DNA of 50,977 bases from Planctomycetota bacterium (GCA_029259945.1 JAJDEF010000039.1:1-50977); one strand, 5' to 3'. Counted from the first letter of the stretch, positions 25,376-34,100 are shown. Numbers and translations: made by a program. The notes: generated by a model not told the origin, from the sequence alone.

Positions 25376-26377
25376 GTGTACCAGCTTCGTCCGTTTCGTA
25401 ATTCGGATCCTCCACACTTAGCCGAGATTTGGCGCAGCCAACCTCCGCAACGGGGATTGTTGCAGCCCGTCTCTGCCCAGTTGTTAGAGCACGCGGTTTT
25501 CTCGAAGATGCACTTCGATCGAGAGGGCTTGATCGTCGCCACCGAAAACAATATCCCGGTGGGATTTGTTCACGCAGGATTCGGCCCCACCGAAGACGGC
25601 TCAGCGATTGATACCAGCCTAGGCACAACCCACATGATGATGTTGCGCGGTGGCCGAGAAGATACAGTGATGGCCGACCAACTATTAACGGCAAGCGAAA
25701 ACTACCTGCGTTCGAGCGGGGCAACCGTGTTGTATGTGGGTGGGATCAGGCCGTTAAACTCGTTTTACTTGGGACTCTACGGCGGAAGCGAAATTCCCGG
25801 CGTACTCGAGTCGAACCAACTACTGCACGAAGCCTGTCTACGACAAGGCTATCGCGAAGCGTGCCAGGTTTCTATTCAACAATGCGATCTCGTCCGCTTC
25901 CACCCGCCCGTCTCGCGCAAGGTTCGACAACTAAAACGCCTTTCACGCTTCGAAGAGTCATTTGATTCTACCTCAAGCAACTGGTGGGAAGCATGCGTTT
26001 GGGGTTCCCAGCAACGCGATCATTTTCAGTTGATTCACGCGACCGAAAACCGTGTGATTGCCTCCACCTCGTTCTGGGACATTCAACCCCTCTCTGCATG
26101 CTGGGGAATCTGCACCGCAGGAATGTTCGATCTCTATGTCGAACCCGAATTCCGCCGGCAAGGCGTCGCGACCTATCTGCTGAACGAGGCCTTTCGAAGG
26201 CTAAAACGCCGCGGAGTCATCACCATCGAAGCCCAGACCATGTCAACCAACGAAGCCGCCAAAGAGTTCTATCACCAGCTAGGCTTCGCCGAAGTCGACC
26301 GCGGAGTCGTCTTCCGAAAAGACTCCGCTTCAAGAAACGGCAAAACCACACCCAGCGCCGCAGCCAATTCGGTGTAA
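25376..26377 (+). CDS. double GNAT-domain N-acetyltransferase-like protein
   Basis: About 333 residues with two GNAT-like halves. The first (about 1-160) begins VYQLRPFRNSDPPHLAEIW and has a weak acetyl-CoA region. The second (about 190-320) has the clear motif A EPEFRRQGVATYLLNEAFRR and the TNEAAKEFYHQLGF end block. The open frame reaches back to 25148 inside the acyltransferase gene, but that part is Pro/Gln-rich and not family-like, so GTG at 25376 is preferred; an alternative start just upstream is possible. The ribosome-binding site is not obvious. The substrate is unknown. It follows the acyltransferase on the same strand, 128 bp apart. Confidence 0.75.
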   Translation: MYQLRPFRNSDPPHLAEIWRSQPPQRGLLQPVSAQLLEHAVFSKMHFDREGLIVATENNIPVGFVHAGFGPTEDGSAIDTSLGTTHMMMLRGGREDTVMADQLLTASENYLRSSGATVLYVGGIRPLNSFYLGLYGGSEIPGVLESNQLLHEACLRQGYREACQVSIQQCDLVRFHPPVSRKVRQLKRLSRFEESFDSTSSNWWEACVWGSQQRDHFQLIHATENRVIASTSFWDIQPLSACWGICTAGMFDLYVEPEFRRQGVATYLLNEAFRRLKRRGVITIEAQTMSTNEAAKEFYHQLGFAEVDRGVVFRKDSASRNGKTTPSAAANSV

Positions 26378-26384
26378 GCAAGAT

Positions 26385-26471
26385 GTAGGATGGTGCCGAT
26401 AGGCCCATCGTTTCGAGGGGTTCAACGCCAAAAGAATCGATGGGCCGCCGCTTCGCTCTGGCCCATCCTAC
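26385..26471. repeat. nested inverted repeat (GTAGGATGG family)
   Basis: The outer arms GTAGGATGG (26385-26393) and CCATCCTAC (26463-26471) are perfect complements. Inside them GGCCCATCG (26402-26410) pairs with CGATGGGCC (26438-26446). The element occupies the whole gap between the GNAT gene and the antitoxin promoter region. Confidence 0.8.
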
Positions 26472-26493
26472 GGGCTGACCGTACAATGGTGGT

Positions 26494-26766
26494 ATGCAAA
26501 TCAATTTACCCAATGACGCCGAAATCGTTGTTCTCCAAAAGGCCGCTGCAGCCGGGTTTGGTGAAGACGTCAACGCTTATGTGGCTCACCTAATCTCTGA
26601 GGACGAGCCGAGCGAAAACTTTGCTCCTCTGATTGGCGATGAATTGCAGGCTAGCCTTGAGATGCTTCATCGTAGTGAAGAAGACCTTGCCGCAGGCAAG
26701 ACCCAAGACATGCGGGAAGCTTTGAAAGAGATAGCCGACAGCCACGGTTTGAAAATCAATCAATGA
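26494..26766 (+). CDS. antitoxin, ParD-like
   Basis: A 90-residue protein begins MQINLPNDAEIVVLQKAAAAG, a start typical of ribbon-helix-helix type antitoxins of ParD-like modules, followed by helices and a charged C-terminal part (RSEEDLAAGKTQDMREALKE) of the kind that wraps the toxin. Its stop overlaps the start of a ParE/RelE-like toxin frame (ATGA at 26763-26766), the usual coupling of such pairs. The antitoxin frame is intact while the toxin frame is broken. It may repress its own promoter, which would lie in or beside the nested inverted repeat upstream. Confidence 0.78.
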   Translation: MQINLPNDAEIVVLQKAAAAGFGEDVNAYVAHLISEDEPSENFAPLIGDELQASLEMLHRSEEDLAAGKTQDMREALKEIADSHGLKINQ

Positions 26767-27081
26767 GTTATCGCGTCGAGGTGACGAACAACGCCAAGGC
26801 AGCGATCAATCAGTTTGTGGGCTACATCGCCCACACGCGACAAGAATCTGTCAACGCAACTCGCGTGCTTGACGCACTCTGGCAGGCGATCGGGACACTA
26901 GAGACGTTGCCCAAAAGCTCCCGAAGATTCGCATTTTGAATACACCGTGAGAACGCTAGTCGTCAAAAAAACTCTCCTGCTTCTTTACCGGGTCGATGAT
27001 GCTGCCCAAGTCGTCACCGTGATAGGGTTTCGTCACGGCAGACGCCTGCCTCGACCGAATGAATTGCCGGAAGCTCCTTAA
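26763..27081 (+). pseudogene. ParE/RelE-like toxin, frameshifted
   Basis: From the ATG overlapping the antitoxin stop, the frame reads MSYRVEVTNNAKAAINQFVG and continues to ETLPKSSRRF, then hits TGA at 26937-26939 after 58 codons. One base over, the protein resumes as HFEYTVRTLVVKKTLLLLYR and RVDDAAQVVTVIGFRHGRRLPRP, ending with TAA at 27079-27081. ParE-type toxins normally have about six residues (such as LAPEN) between these halves, so a small deletion that is not a multiple of three is the likely lesion. The toxin should be inactive unless frameshifting occurs. Confidence 0.8.
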
Positions 27082-27171
27082 GTCAAGCTGCAGGGCGGTA
27101 AAATAAGGAAACGGTAGGGAAACGAGAACTGATCCATACTATTGGCTCTTAGCAGAGCGATCGCAAGAATT

Positions 27172-28563
27172 CTAGCGCCGACTTACCGAGCTTTTACCAA
27201 CCGCCAGGTGCCCAAAAAAGGTGCTGTCGCCGCGGACGATGTAGAACTTCACCGAGCCGATGCGGGCCAAAGAATCGGTGTTCTCGATGACCTGTCGGAC
27301 ATCCTTAGGCGAAGAGATTGTCCAGCGATGCATTTTCACAAGAATATCGCCCTTCTGAACACCTTGCTCTGCAGCCGAGCTGCCCGAGCGAACCGCGACC
27401 ACGCGCATGCCGCCTTGGTAAGGCAATTCGGCAGCTCGCAGCGCGCTCGACGATGCCTGCGTTAATCGTAGACCGAACATTTTCCAAGTAGCTTGTTGTA
27501 TCGAGTTCGCTACCTGTGAAGTTCGGCCACCTGCGGATGAAGAACGCTTTGCTACAGCAATATCTAAATTCACGATCTCGCCGTCGCGGCGTACTCGCAT
27601 GGCAACTCGATCGCCAACACTGCGACCAAGCAATGCCCGCTCGACATCGATTGCACGTCGGATTCTCGTCGAGCCGATTCTTTCTAAAAGATCGCCCCGT
27701 TGGAGTCCACTCAACTGGGCAGGACTATCGCGATCGATACGGGCAACGGTCATTGGTCCCGTAGGGCCATCGACTGCCATGGCTGCCATTCCATGCCAGT
27801 GGTTGTCGAGCCGCTCGATACTCATCAAGCGAGCTGCCACGTCGAGAGCTTTATTCAGCGGAATGGCAAATCCAATTCCCTGAGCCCCCGCCCGCACGGC
27901 CACATTCAGCCCAATCATTTCGCCGTCGATATTGAGCAACGGCCCGCCCGAATTGCCAGGGTTGATGCTGGCGTCGGTTTGAATCAGATCGAGGTATTGC
28001 TGGGTTTCGTTCACTTGCACATTGCGATGCAAGGCACTGACGATACCCTGAGTGACAGTATGCTCATAACCATAGGCGTTGCCGACCGCGATCACCGTCT
28101 CGCCAACCATCAGGTCGTGGGACGAGCCCAACGGCACCACCGGCAAAGGCGAAGGCGTACGAATTCGAATGACGGCCAAATCGGTGCTTTTATCGCGGGC
28201 GATAATTCGGGCCACGTAGGTCCGGCCATTCTCGAGCGTGACATTGATACGCCGAACTCCATCCACCACATGATGGTTGGTCAAGATGTATCCACGAGGG
28301 TCAATCACCACCCCCGTCCCCATGCCATTCACCTCTCGCGACGAGCTGCCTCCTCCCGAAGTGGTACTGGTCACCGATTTTTGGCCCTGAATATTTACGA
28401 CCGCTGGGCCGCAATCACGCACCGCCCGCACAATGGGCGTGAGACGCTCGTGCGAGACCGCCCAAGCAAAACCAGGGCACGTAGAAAGACAAACCGCCGC
28501 TAGCAAAGCCAGCGTCACGGCAGGGATTGGCAAAGAAAGATCGCGGCAGCGCGGGTCAAGCAT
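27172..28563 (-). CDS. HtrA/DegP-like serine protease with two PDZ domains
   Basis: About 463 residues. The N-terminus is a membrane or signal segment (PAVTLALLAAVCLSTCPGFAWA). The trypsin-like domain shows the full triad: His in TNHHVVDG, Asp in STDLAVIRI, Ser in GNSGGPLL. Two PDZ domains follow (about 255-345, GDLLERIGSTRI; and 380-455, VQKGDILVKMHRW). HtrA proteases degrade or chaperone misfolded envelope proteins. The frame begins with TTG at 28599, but ATG at 28563 is the first Met and sits well before the signal segment. It appears monocistronic. Confidence 0.92.
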   Translation of the reverse strand: MLDPRCRDLSLPIPAVTLALLAAVCLSTCPGFAWAVSHERLTPIVRAVRDCGPAVVNIQGQKSVTSTTSGGGSSSREVNGMGTGVVIDPRGYILTNHHVVDGVRRINVTLENGRTYVARIIARDKSTDLAVIRIRTPSPLPVVPLGSSHDLMVGETVIAVGNAYGYEHTVTQGIVSALHRNVQVNETQQYLDLIQTDASINPGNSGGPLLNIDGEMIGLNVAVRAGAQGIGFAIPLNKALDVAARLMSIERLDNHWHGMAAMAVDGPTGPMTVARIDRDSPAQLSGLQRGDLLERIGSTRIRRAIDVERALLGRSVGDRVAMRVRRDGEIVNLDIAVAKRSSSAGGRTSQVANSIQQATWKMFGLRLTQASSSALRAAELPYQGGMRVVAVRSGSSAAEQGVQKGDILVKMHRWTISSPKDVRQVIENTDSLARIGSVKFYIVRGDSTFFGHLAVGKSSVSRR

Positions 28564-28765
28564 CGCGAGTTTATCCGAAGAATATAGGCCAGCGCACAAG
28601 GCGACTGCGGGCGGAACATCGGCTACCTTGCGGGAGGCATCCGGTTAGGTGTCTGCCAACAAAGATCGGCCTGCCGTTACGACATGCTTAAACGATACAA
28701 CTGTTCGCCCGCACAGTCCGCCTAGCTTGTCAACGAAGAGGGCTCGTCTAATAGAAGGGCAGCGA

Positions 28766-29227
28766 TTAGCGGCCAGGGAATGCTAGCTGCGAACCAAAAT
28801 CGACTTCGACCGTCCCGTTCGCTGGCAGGGGTGCGTTCAGATTCACTGGCGCAAGGAAGGGTCGAGTCGGAACCGTCAAAAATTTCGGCGGCATGGGCGG
28901 CCGATAGCGAACTGCTGGTGGTCCGATAGCAATTCGCCTCTTAAGATCGAGAGCACGATCAAATTCGTCGAATGTACACAAAGCCGGAGCAGGATCGCCG
29001 ACCTCTTCAAACTCGACATACCCCTCTTCTACCACGTCGCTACAGCCGACCGTGCAGCCACATGGTAAAGGCTCGCTAGCCGAGCAAAGATTGTGCACCG
29101 TTTGCGTAAGATCGAATTCGTCGAGTCCGCAGGCACAATTTTGCTGCCAGCGCGCACTGCAACCACAGATACTACCCAGCACGATTGCCAGTAATCCCAG
29201 ACGGCATGTAATCAACGCTCTCTGCAC
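28766..29227 (-). CDS. Cys-rich lipoprotein, hypothetical
   Basis: The 153-residue protein starts with a lipoprotein signal (LGLLAIVLGSICGC), so lipidation at the Cys near residue 22 is expected. The next 40 residues hold many Cys (CACGLDE, LPCGCTVGCSD). The C-terminal half is Pro-rich (YRPPMPPKFLTVPTRPFLAP) with no known domain. The start is uncertain: GTG at 29227 gives the product described; TTG at 29215 is an alternative with AGAGAG upstream. No function can be assigned. Confidence 0.65.
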   Translation of the reverse strand: MQRALITCRLGLLAIVLGSICGCSARWQQNCACGLDEFDLTQTVHNLCSASEPLPCGCTVGCSDVVEEGYVEFEEVGDPAPALCTFDEFDRALDLKRRIAIGPPAVRYRPPMPPKFLTVPTRPFLAPVNLNAPLPANGTVEVDFGSQLAFPGR

Positions 29228-29239
29228 TCTTTAATTCCC

Positions 29240-29314
29240 GTAGGGTGGGTGGTTCTGCCGGACTGCAGAACTTTGTTTGCTACTAACACGGTCCCCCGGC
29301 AGGTTCACCCACCT
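29240..29314. repeat. dispersed palindromic repeat, GTGGGTGGTTCTG family, copy 1
   Basis: The arms 29245-29261 and 29296-29312 pair at 14 of 17 positions around a loop of 34 nt. The same element, with the same three unpaired central positions and one compensated stem change, occurs at 41497-41570. Confidence 0.82.
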
Positions 29315-29859
29315 CGAAGCCGGAGAAGACGCCACTAGGCAAAAAATCGACCAAAAACAGGGCATAACTTTTGCCCAACCCGCAAAGTTTTACCGCGTGC
29401 TAGCAAACACACCAGAAACCCCAGTAAGATGCAAAGATGGCCCATAGCCCTGAGTCGTCTTGAACACCCACTACACCCCCATAGCCGGACCATCCTGGTC
29501 CGTTTACGGCCCAACCATAACAGGACGCGTGGTCATCGCATCATTTGGTGCGTTACAAAGGAGCAATGCGTTACCACTATGTGGACATTGAGGCCGAGAT
29601 CGAACGCACCGTTTTTCAAAAAACACGTACCCTACGAACGAATGGTTCAGAATATTTAATAGTTTTGCCCCTTTTCTCCTTCAGAAAAAAACAAAGGCCG
29701 CCTCTATGCTATCAAAGCAGCTTGGAGAACTAAAAAAAGGTTCTCATGGTAGCATCTAGGCAGTAACACTTGCAGAATCTCCTCCGTACCACTTATGATC
29801 AATTCTGGAAACAACAAGGTTTTGCAAAGTCCTTGCATGTTCGAAGAGGAGTAATTTCA
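29315..29859. other. 545-bp intergenic region with short palindromes
   Basis: No gene was found. It holds the 17-bp palindrome at 29486-29502 and a small hairpin GAGAAC/GTTCTC (29725-29746) with an A-rich loop just upstream of the next unit. The downstream gene's promoter must lie here but was not identified. Confidence 0.5.
29486..29502. repeat. CCATCCTGG palindrome, copy 1
   Basis: CGGACCA-TCC-TGGTCCG is a perfect 7-bp stem with a 3-nt loop, preceded by CATAGC. Related copies are at 47669-47685 and 49059-49073. Confidence 0.8.
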
Positions 29860-30576
29860 GTGAAGGTCACACTGCCTAAAACAGTGCTTTTGTGGGTTGC
29901 ATTTATTCTTCTTTCAATAGCATCTTCTGATACTATTGTTGCTGCCGAGGATAGACATCCTACGGAAATTCCTCTTAGCCGCGTCTGGGCTTGGGAAATG
30001 CCGGGCACAAAAGATGTGAGGGACTTAGAGCCTAATCGAGAGAAGTTCAAAAAGATGGGGGCTAGGGAATTACGAATCCGATCCCTAGCTGTGAACACCT
30101 ATTCGCGCCTGAACCCAAACTTCAAGCCAATGAACAAAAAGAAGGGGAGTCTTGGTTTTGCGGGTCTTGGTTTTGTCGTCGATGCGACCGGAGTTGAGGC
30201 ACTCAAGGAAGCAAATTTGGTGCTTAAAGGGTCGAAAGATCGTCAAGAACAATTTGAGGCCGGTAGCGATCTCACTCTCTTCTTTTATGCCTACGGCAGT
30301 TCACGATTTGTGCGAATCGACGAAGTCGTAAAAGGAAAGAACAGAATAATCGTCAAGTATCACTTCGATTCTCACGGGATGCGTGTGACCACACAGCACT
30401 ATGCGTTAATACCCTTAGGAAATGATCTTCAAGGTAACGTAAAAGTTACCATCAAGAGGCTAGAAGACACAAGGAGCACGCCCCTGAATAGTCATCTCCC
30501 TCCGTATAGCGTTAAGGAAGCAAGGCAACTGGTGTGCGAATCGTTCGATTTTGCTGTTTTACCCCCACCGGAATGA
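29860..30576 (+). CDS. secreted hypothetical protein upstream of the subtilase
   Basis: About 238 residues starting with a signal peptide (TVLLWVAFILLSIASSDTIVAA). The mature part has a conserved-looking WAWEMPGTKDVRDL block, a basic middle and beta-rich C-terminal half (GSSRFVRIDEVVKGKNRIIV). No family was recognised. GTG at 29860 is chosen over ATG at 29770 because AGAGGAG lies about 8 nt upstream of it and the signal peptide begins there. It ends 13 bp before the subtilase gene on the same strand, so co-expression is likely, and both genes look AT-richer than their neighbours. Confidence 0.7.
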   Translation: MKVTLPKTVLLWVAFILLSIASSDTIVAAEDRHPTEIPLSRVWAWEMPGTKDVRDLEPNREKFKKMGARELRIRSLAVNTYSRLNPNFKPMNKKKGSLGFAGLGFVVDATGVEALKEANLVLKGSKDRQEQFEAGSDLTLFFYAYGSSRFVRIDEVVKGKNRIIVKYHFDSHGMRVTTQHYALIPLGNDLQGNVKVTIKRLEDTRSTPLNSHLPPYSVKEARQLVCESFDFAVLPPPE

Positions 30577-30589
30577 GGAGGATGTTGTC

Positions 30590-32083
30590 ATGCGATGCTC
30601 TCTCACTTTTGTGTTCCTGTCTGTTCTGTGTTTACCCGCACTTGGTGATTCTACCACAAGAGGCTTTTTGGGGGCGAATGCAGCTGCTACTGGCTTAGAT
30701 GGGAGCGGCGTCGTTATCGGGATGGTAGAGCCAGGGCGTCCAGGTGATCCAGATAAAGACTTACCAGCAAACTATCACTCTCAAGTCAACCCCGTGCAAG
30801 TTTACAGCGGAACCAGTATTGACGGTGCTAATTCACAGTTTACTCAAGGCGGTAATGGGCAACACGCTATTGAGGTTGCAGGGGTGATGATCGCGTCGAA
30901 CAATCCCGCTGGTTCGATTACTGGAATATCTCCAAAAGCTCAACTTCATGCCGGAGCGTGGACAGGTTTTGATGATGTATCGCGTGCGGTTGCTTCTGAT
31001 CGTATCGCAAGAATTTCTAACATGAGGGCGATCAACGTAAGTGCTGGCCGAACTCCACAAGGGTTGGATGCACCTGATGCAACATCCATCTGGTCTCGCT
31101 TCATAGATTGGTCGACCGAGGCTCAGGATGTTCTCTATGTGGTTGCTGGAGGCGAAGGCTTTAATACGGGAATACCGGAAGACAATTTCAACGGGCTCAC
31201 TGTCGCCGCATCACAAGAGTTTAATCAGGGCATTGGTAGTTTTAGGCAGACATGGAGCGGAAATGAATCTGCTTTCGATCCAGCCGGTGCACGAGTCGCA
31301 ATTGATATTTTAGCGCCCGGATTCGAAATTCTAGTCCCGGGCCGTGGGGACAACACTTCGATACAAAACGGTACAAGCTTCGCCGCACCGCATGTGACAG
31401 GCACCGTCGCATTGTTGCAGCAGTATGCAGAGACTCAAGCGAACCCTCCAAATTCCAACCCTGGATTTACTTCTCGTAACCACCGGGAACCGGAAGTAAT
31501 GAAAGCGATCCTACTGAATTCAGCAGACAAATTGTCAGGAGTACATGGTTCGAGTCGTGATGTTGTGCGTGGTGACGGCTCTAACTGGACGGCAACTGCG
31601 GCGAATAATAGCAGCTTCGTTCCGTTGGATGAAGATATGGGGGCAGGGCACTTGAATGCAAATAGTGCGCTTACCAATTTGCGTCCGGGAGAGCAAAGCC
31701 CAGGGATGGTTCCCCGTATCGGTTGGGATTTCGAAAACATCGGAGCCGGCTCATTCTTGGATTATACGTTTGATCGTCAGGTTTCGGGCCATGTCGCTGT
31801 GACCTTAGCTTGGAATCGAATCGTTGATAAGACAGGTAGTAGCACTGGATATAACTTCGGCGATCAGTTTATCAATCAAAACATAGACATGGAACTAAAC
31901 GACCTCAACCTATATTTGATGGCTGCGAATGAGAACAATATCAACAATGCGATAGCGTCGTCGACTGCCACGGAAGATAGTGTTGAACATATTTTCTCTG
32001 ACGTGCCAAGTGGCAATTACAAGATTAGGGTTCAGCATACAGACTTCCTGGGCGATGACCAAGATTTTGGTTTAGCATGGTAG
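30590..32083 (+). CDS. subtilisin-like (S8) serine protease, truncated by an in-frame amber codon
   Basis: The 497-residue product starts with a signal peptide (MRCSLTFVFLSVLCLPALG) supported by AGGAGG 10 nt upstream. Peptidase S8 landmarks follow: a GVVIGMVEPG strand where the catalytic Asp is expected but Glu is seen, His in GQHAIEVAGVMIAS (about residue 87), and Ser in NGTSFAAPHVTG (about 262). A C-terminal beta-rich P-domain-like region ends in DFGLAW, followed by TAG. The same frame then continues for 98 codons with a dockerin-like and PEP-CTERM tail. Activity of the protease is uncertain because of the Glu substitution; loss of sorting is expected because of the stop. Confidence 0.8.
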   Translation: MRCSLTFVFLSVLCLPALGDSTTRGFLGANAAATGLDGSGVVIGMVEPGRPGDPDKDLPANYHSQVNPVQVYSGTSIDGANSQFTQGGNGQHAIEVAGVMIASNNPAGSITGISPKAQLHAGAWTGFDDVSRAVASDRIARISNMRAINVSAGRTPQGLDAPDATSIWSRFIDWSTEAQDVLYVVAGGEGFNTGIPEDNFNGLTVAASQEFNQGIGSFRQTWSGNESAFDPAGARVAIDILAPGFEILVPGRGDNTSIQNGTSFAAPHVTGTVALLQQYAETQANPPNSNPGFTSRNHREPEVMKAILLNSADKLSGVHGSSRDVVRGDGSNWTATAANNSSFVPLDEDMGAGHLNANSALTNLRPGEQSPGMVPRIGWDFENIGAGSFLDYTFDRQVSGHVAVTLAWNRIVDKTGSSTGYNFGDQFINQNIDMELNDLNLYLMAANENNINNAIASSTATEDSVEHIFSDVPSGNYKIRVQHTDFLGDDQDFGLAW

Positions 32084-32380
32084 GCGGGCGAGATTACACC
32101 TGGAGACTTCGACGACGATGGTGATGTTGATGCTAATGACTTAGGCCAATGGCAGGATAACTTCGGAGAAAGTGAAGGCTCTTTAGCTGACGCGGACAAT
32201 GACGGGGATTCGGATGGGGCAGACTTCCTTGCGTGGCAAAGAAACTTCGGGACGGGTGTCCCAGCCTTTGCTAGTTCACAGGCTGTTCCAGAACCAGCCG
32301 GTTGGATTTTACTATCAAGTGGAAGTCTGTTTTGTTTGTGCCGAAACAGATCCTCTCATAAACAAAATAATAATTCCTAA
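32084..32380 (+). pseudogene. in-frame dockerin-like/PEP-CTERM tail cut off from the subtilase
   Basis: Directly after the TAG at 32081-32083 the same frame reads AGEITPGDFDDDGDVDANDL, a second Asp-rich repeat (DADNDGDSDGADFLAWQRNF), then AVPEPAGWILLSSG, a short hydrophobic segment and a basic end, closing with TAA at 32378-32380. This is the complete sorting tail seen on the other PEP-CTERM proteins in the window. No start codon or ribosome-binding site introduces it, so it belongs to the upstream gene. A TGG to TAG change is the simplest lesion; suppression or a sequencing error are alternatives. Confidence 0.78.
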
Positions 32381-32589
32381 TGCCATCCCCTTGTACTATC
32401 AGCCAAAGCCGACCCCTCACTTTTGGAAAGAAAGTCGGTAGCGACTGTCTTGATTTCCAAGAGGGTTAAGTAAAATTCCAGGGTTTATTTTCTTTGAGGA
32501 TGACATTGAGGATCAGGAGCAGCTTTCTCATGCAGGCAGTGAGAGCGGTCGTGACCCCCTCGCCAGGCACCGAAAAATCTTATTTCCAG

Positions 32590-32610
32590 CCACTCTGCGT
32601 CCTCTGTGGC
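32590..32610. repeat. CCACAGAGGAC-type repeat (reverse orientation)
   Basis: CCACTCTGCGTCCTCTGTGG lies in the 288-bp gap before the oxidoreductase gene. Its complement matches the outer arms of the composite repeats at 41471 and 42798. Confidence 0.6.
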
Positions 32611-32668
32611 AAATCTTTTCTTCCTCTCTGTCAGATCGTACCGACTTGGCAGTTCGCCTGGAGACTTT

Positions 32669-33871
32669 CTACGCTCTGTCATCCTCGCTTGGCAGAGAGT
32701 CTTTGGTCGTACCCAAGATGAGCTTCGGCACTAGCTGAAATATCAGAAAGGCGACCAACAATAGCAACAGAGCGTGGGGCCAATAGTTGGCGATCGGTAG
32801 ACCGACCAACTCTGCTAGCCAGCCACCCACCAGCAGCAACGGGGGGAGAATCATCAACACCCCGCAGCCGACCGCCGACATGGTGCCCTTGAATGCCAAT
32901 TGCTCGGTCAGTTGTTGGTGGTGGACGTCGATCATTCGACCACGACGAAGGCTAATCTCAATCGTGTCGGCAAGCTCCATCGCACGCAAAGCCGATGGCC
33001 ATGTGGTCATTTGCCCATTCGGCGACTCGACCGCGGCCACAAAACGATCGAGCACCGTGGCCGCGTCTTGCGACACTGCAATCTGGGTTGCTCGTGTTTG
33101 GCCAGCTTGGCTGACTGCCGTCTGTATTGCGTGGCCTTGCTCGTCGAACTCCACCGTCAAACTGCCGCGCGCGGCAACGAGAGTCAGACGAGCATGGGCA
33201 GACTGTTCGACCGGCCCCACTTCCCACCGGACGGGGACGTTGCTATCGCCTAGTAGTTGGACGCTGAGACCAGCATAAGTTGTTTGCTCGTTGGGCGAGC
33301 CATGGGCCCCCAAACGATTGAGTCGCCCTGCCACTTGGCAAAGCAGTTCCACATCGCGCGCAAAATGCCAAAGCGTTTGTTCGCGGGTGCGATCAGCCAG
33401 CGGTCGATGCCAAACAATTTGTTCGACAGCGCCCAACTCTGGATGGGGTTCGCCGATCCAAGTGGCACATTCACCAATCGCTTGCCGTTGCTCGACCAGA
33501 GGATTGTAGTGGTGAAGCACCGCGCCGCTTTCGTTACGGGCCATGTCGATTTCGTAGAAGGCCAACACCGAATCGATCGCCGGAAAGGTGGCCAACACGG
33601 CAACACCACTTTTTACCAACTGGTTAATCTGCTCTGCACGGAGGTCACTCGGCGTCGCCCCCTTGCCCACGAGGACCGCATCGCAGACACCCCCGTCGTA
33701 GAGCACCTCCCATTGATCGGCAAAGTCTTCGACTGTAGCTCCCAGAAGCTCCGCCAAACTGCCCTCGAAACCGGCAACATCACCGCACCAGACGATTTCG
33801 TGGCCAGCCCCCACCGCAGTTCGGGCCAAGTCGAGACTCTCGCGGTCAATTCCTAGTAGCGCAAATTTCAT
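32669..33871 (-). CDS. Gfo/Idh/MocA-like oxidoreductase-type protein with C-terminal membrane segment
   Basis: About 400 residues. The N-terminus (MKFALLGIDRESLDLARTAV) resembles the nucleotide-binding strand of Gfo/Idh/MocA dehydrogenases, but the Gly-rich loop is altered, and the middle has the alpha/beta layout of that family (VCDAVLVGKG, GVAVLATFPAID). A C-terminal extension holds two hydrophobic segments (about 342-362 and 370-392), unusual for the soluble family. The frame opens at 33958, but Met at 33871 is preferred because the Rossmann-like strand begins there. Enzyme activity is doubtful; family membership is moderately sure. Confidence 0.65.
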   Translation of the reverse strand: MKFALLGIDRESLDLARTAVGAGHEIVWCGDVAGFEGSLAELLGATVEDFADQWEVLYDGGVCDAVLVGKGATPSDLRAEQINQLVKSGVAVLATFPAIDSVLAFYEIDMARNESGAVLHHYNPLVEQRQAIGECATWIGEPHPELGAVEQIVWHRPLADRTREQTLWHFARDVELLCQVAGRLNRLGAHGSPNEQTTYAGLSVQLLGDSNVPVRWEVGPVEQSAHARLTLVAARGSLTVEFDEQGHAIQTAVSQAGQTRATQIAVSQDAATVLDRFVAAVESPNGQMTTWPSALRAMELADTIEISLRRGRMIDVHHQQLTEQLAFKGTMSAVGCGVLMILPPLLLVGGWLAELVGLPIANYWPHALLLLLVAFLIFQLVPKLILGTTKDSLPSEDDRA

Positions 33872-34100
33872 CTCTCCGAGATTAGTCGATCGTGGCCTGG
33901 GTAGAAACCCATTTTGCGGCGAAACTTCATCGGTCTCGTATTTCCCGCTTAGGCCCAATCACCTGGACCCAAGCGACAAGACCATTTTCAGCGGGGCTGT
34001 GGGAGGCTTCGCCGGGGGCAGGTTGGGCAGGTTCTGCGGAATTGTTATACTGTCCGAAAGTGATGTGGCTATCTCAGTCTGAACCCTCATAAAGTAAACC

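Noticed and set aside
20433..27166. AGAGCGATCGCAA present at about 20433 and 27154, containing the GCGATCGC octamer
   Set aside because: Only two copies with unrelated flanks; too short to call a repeat family or a HIP1-like signal.
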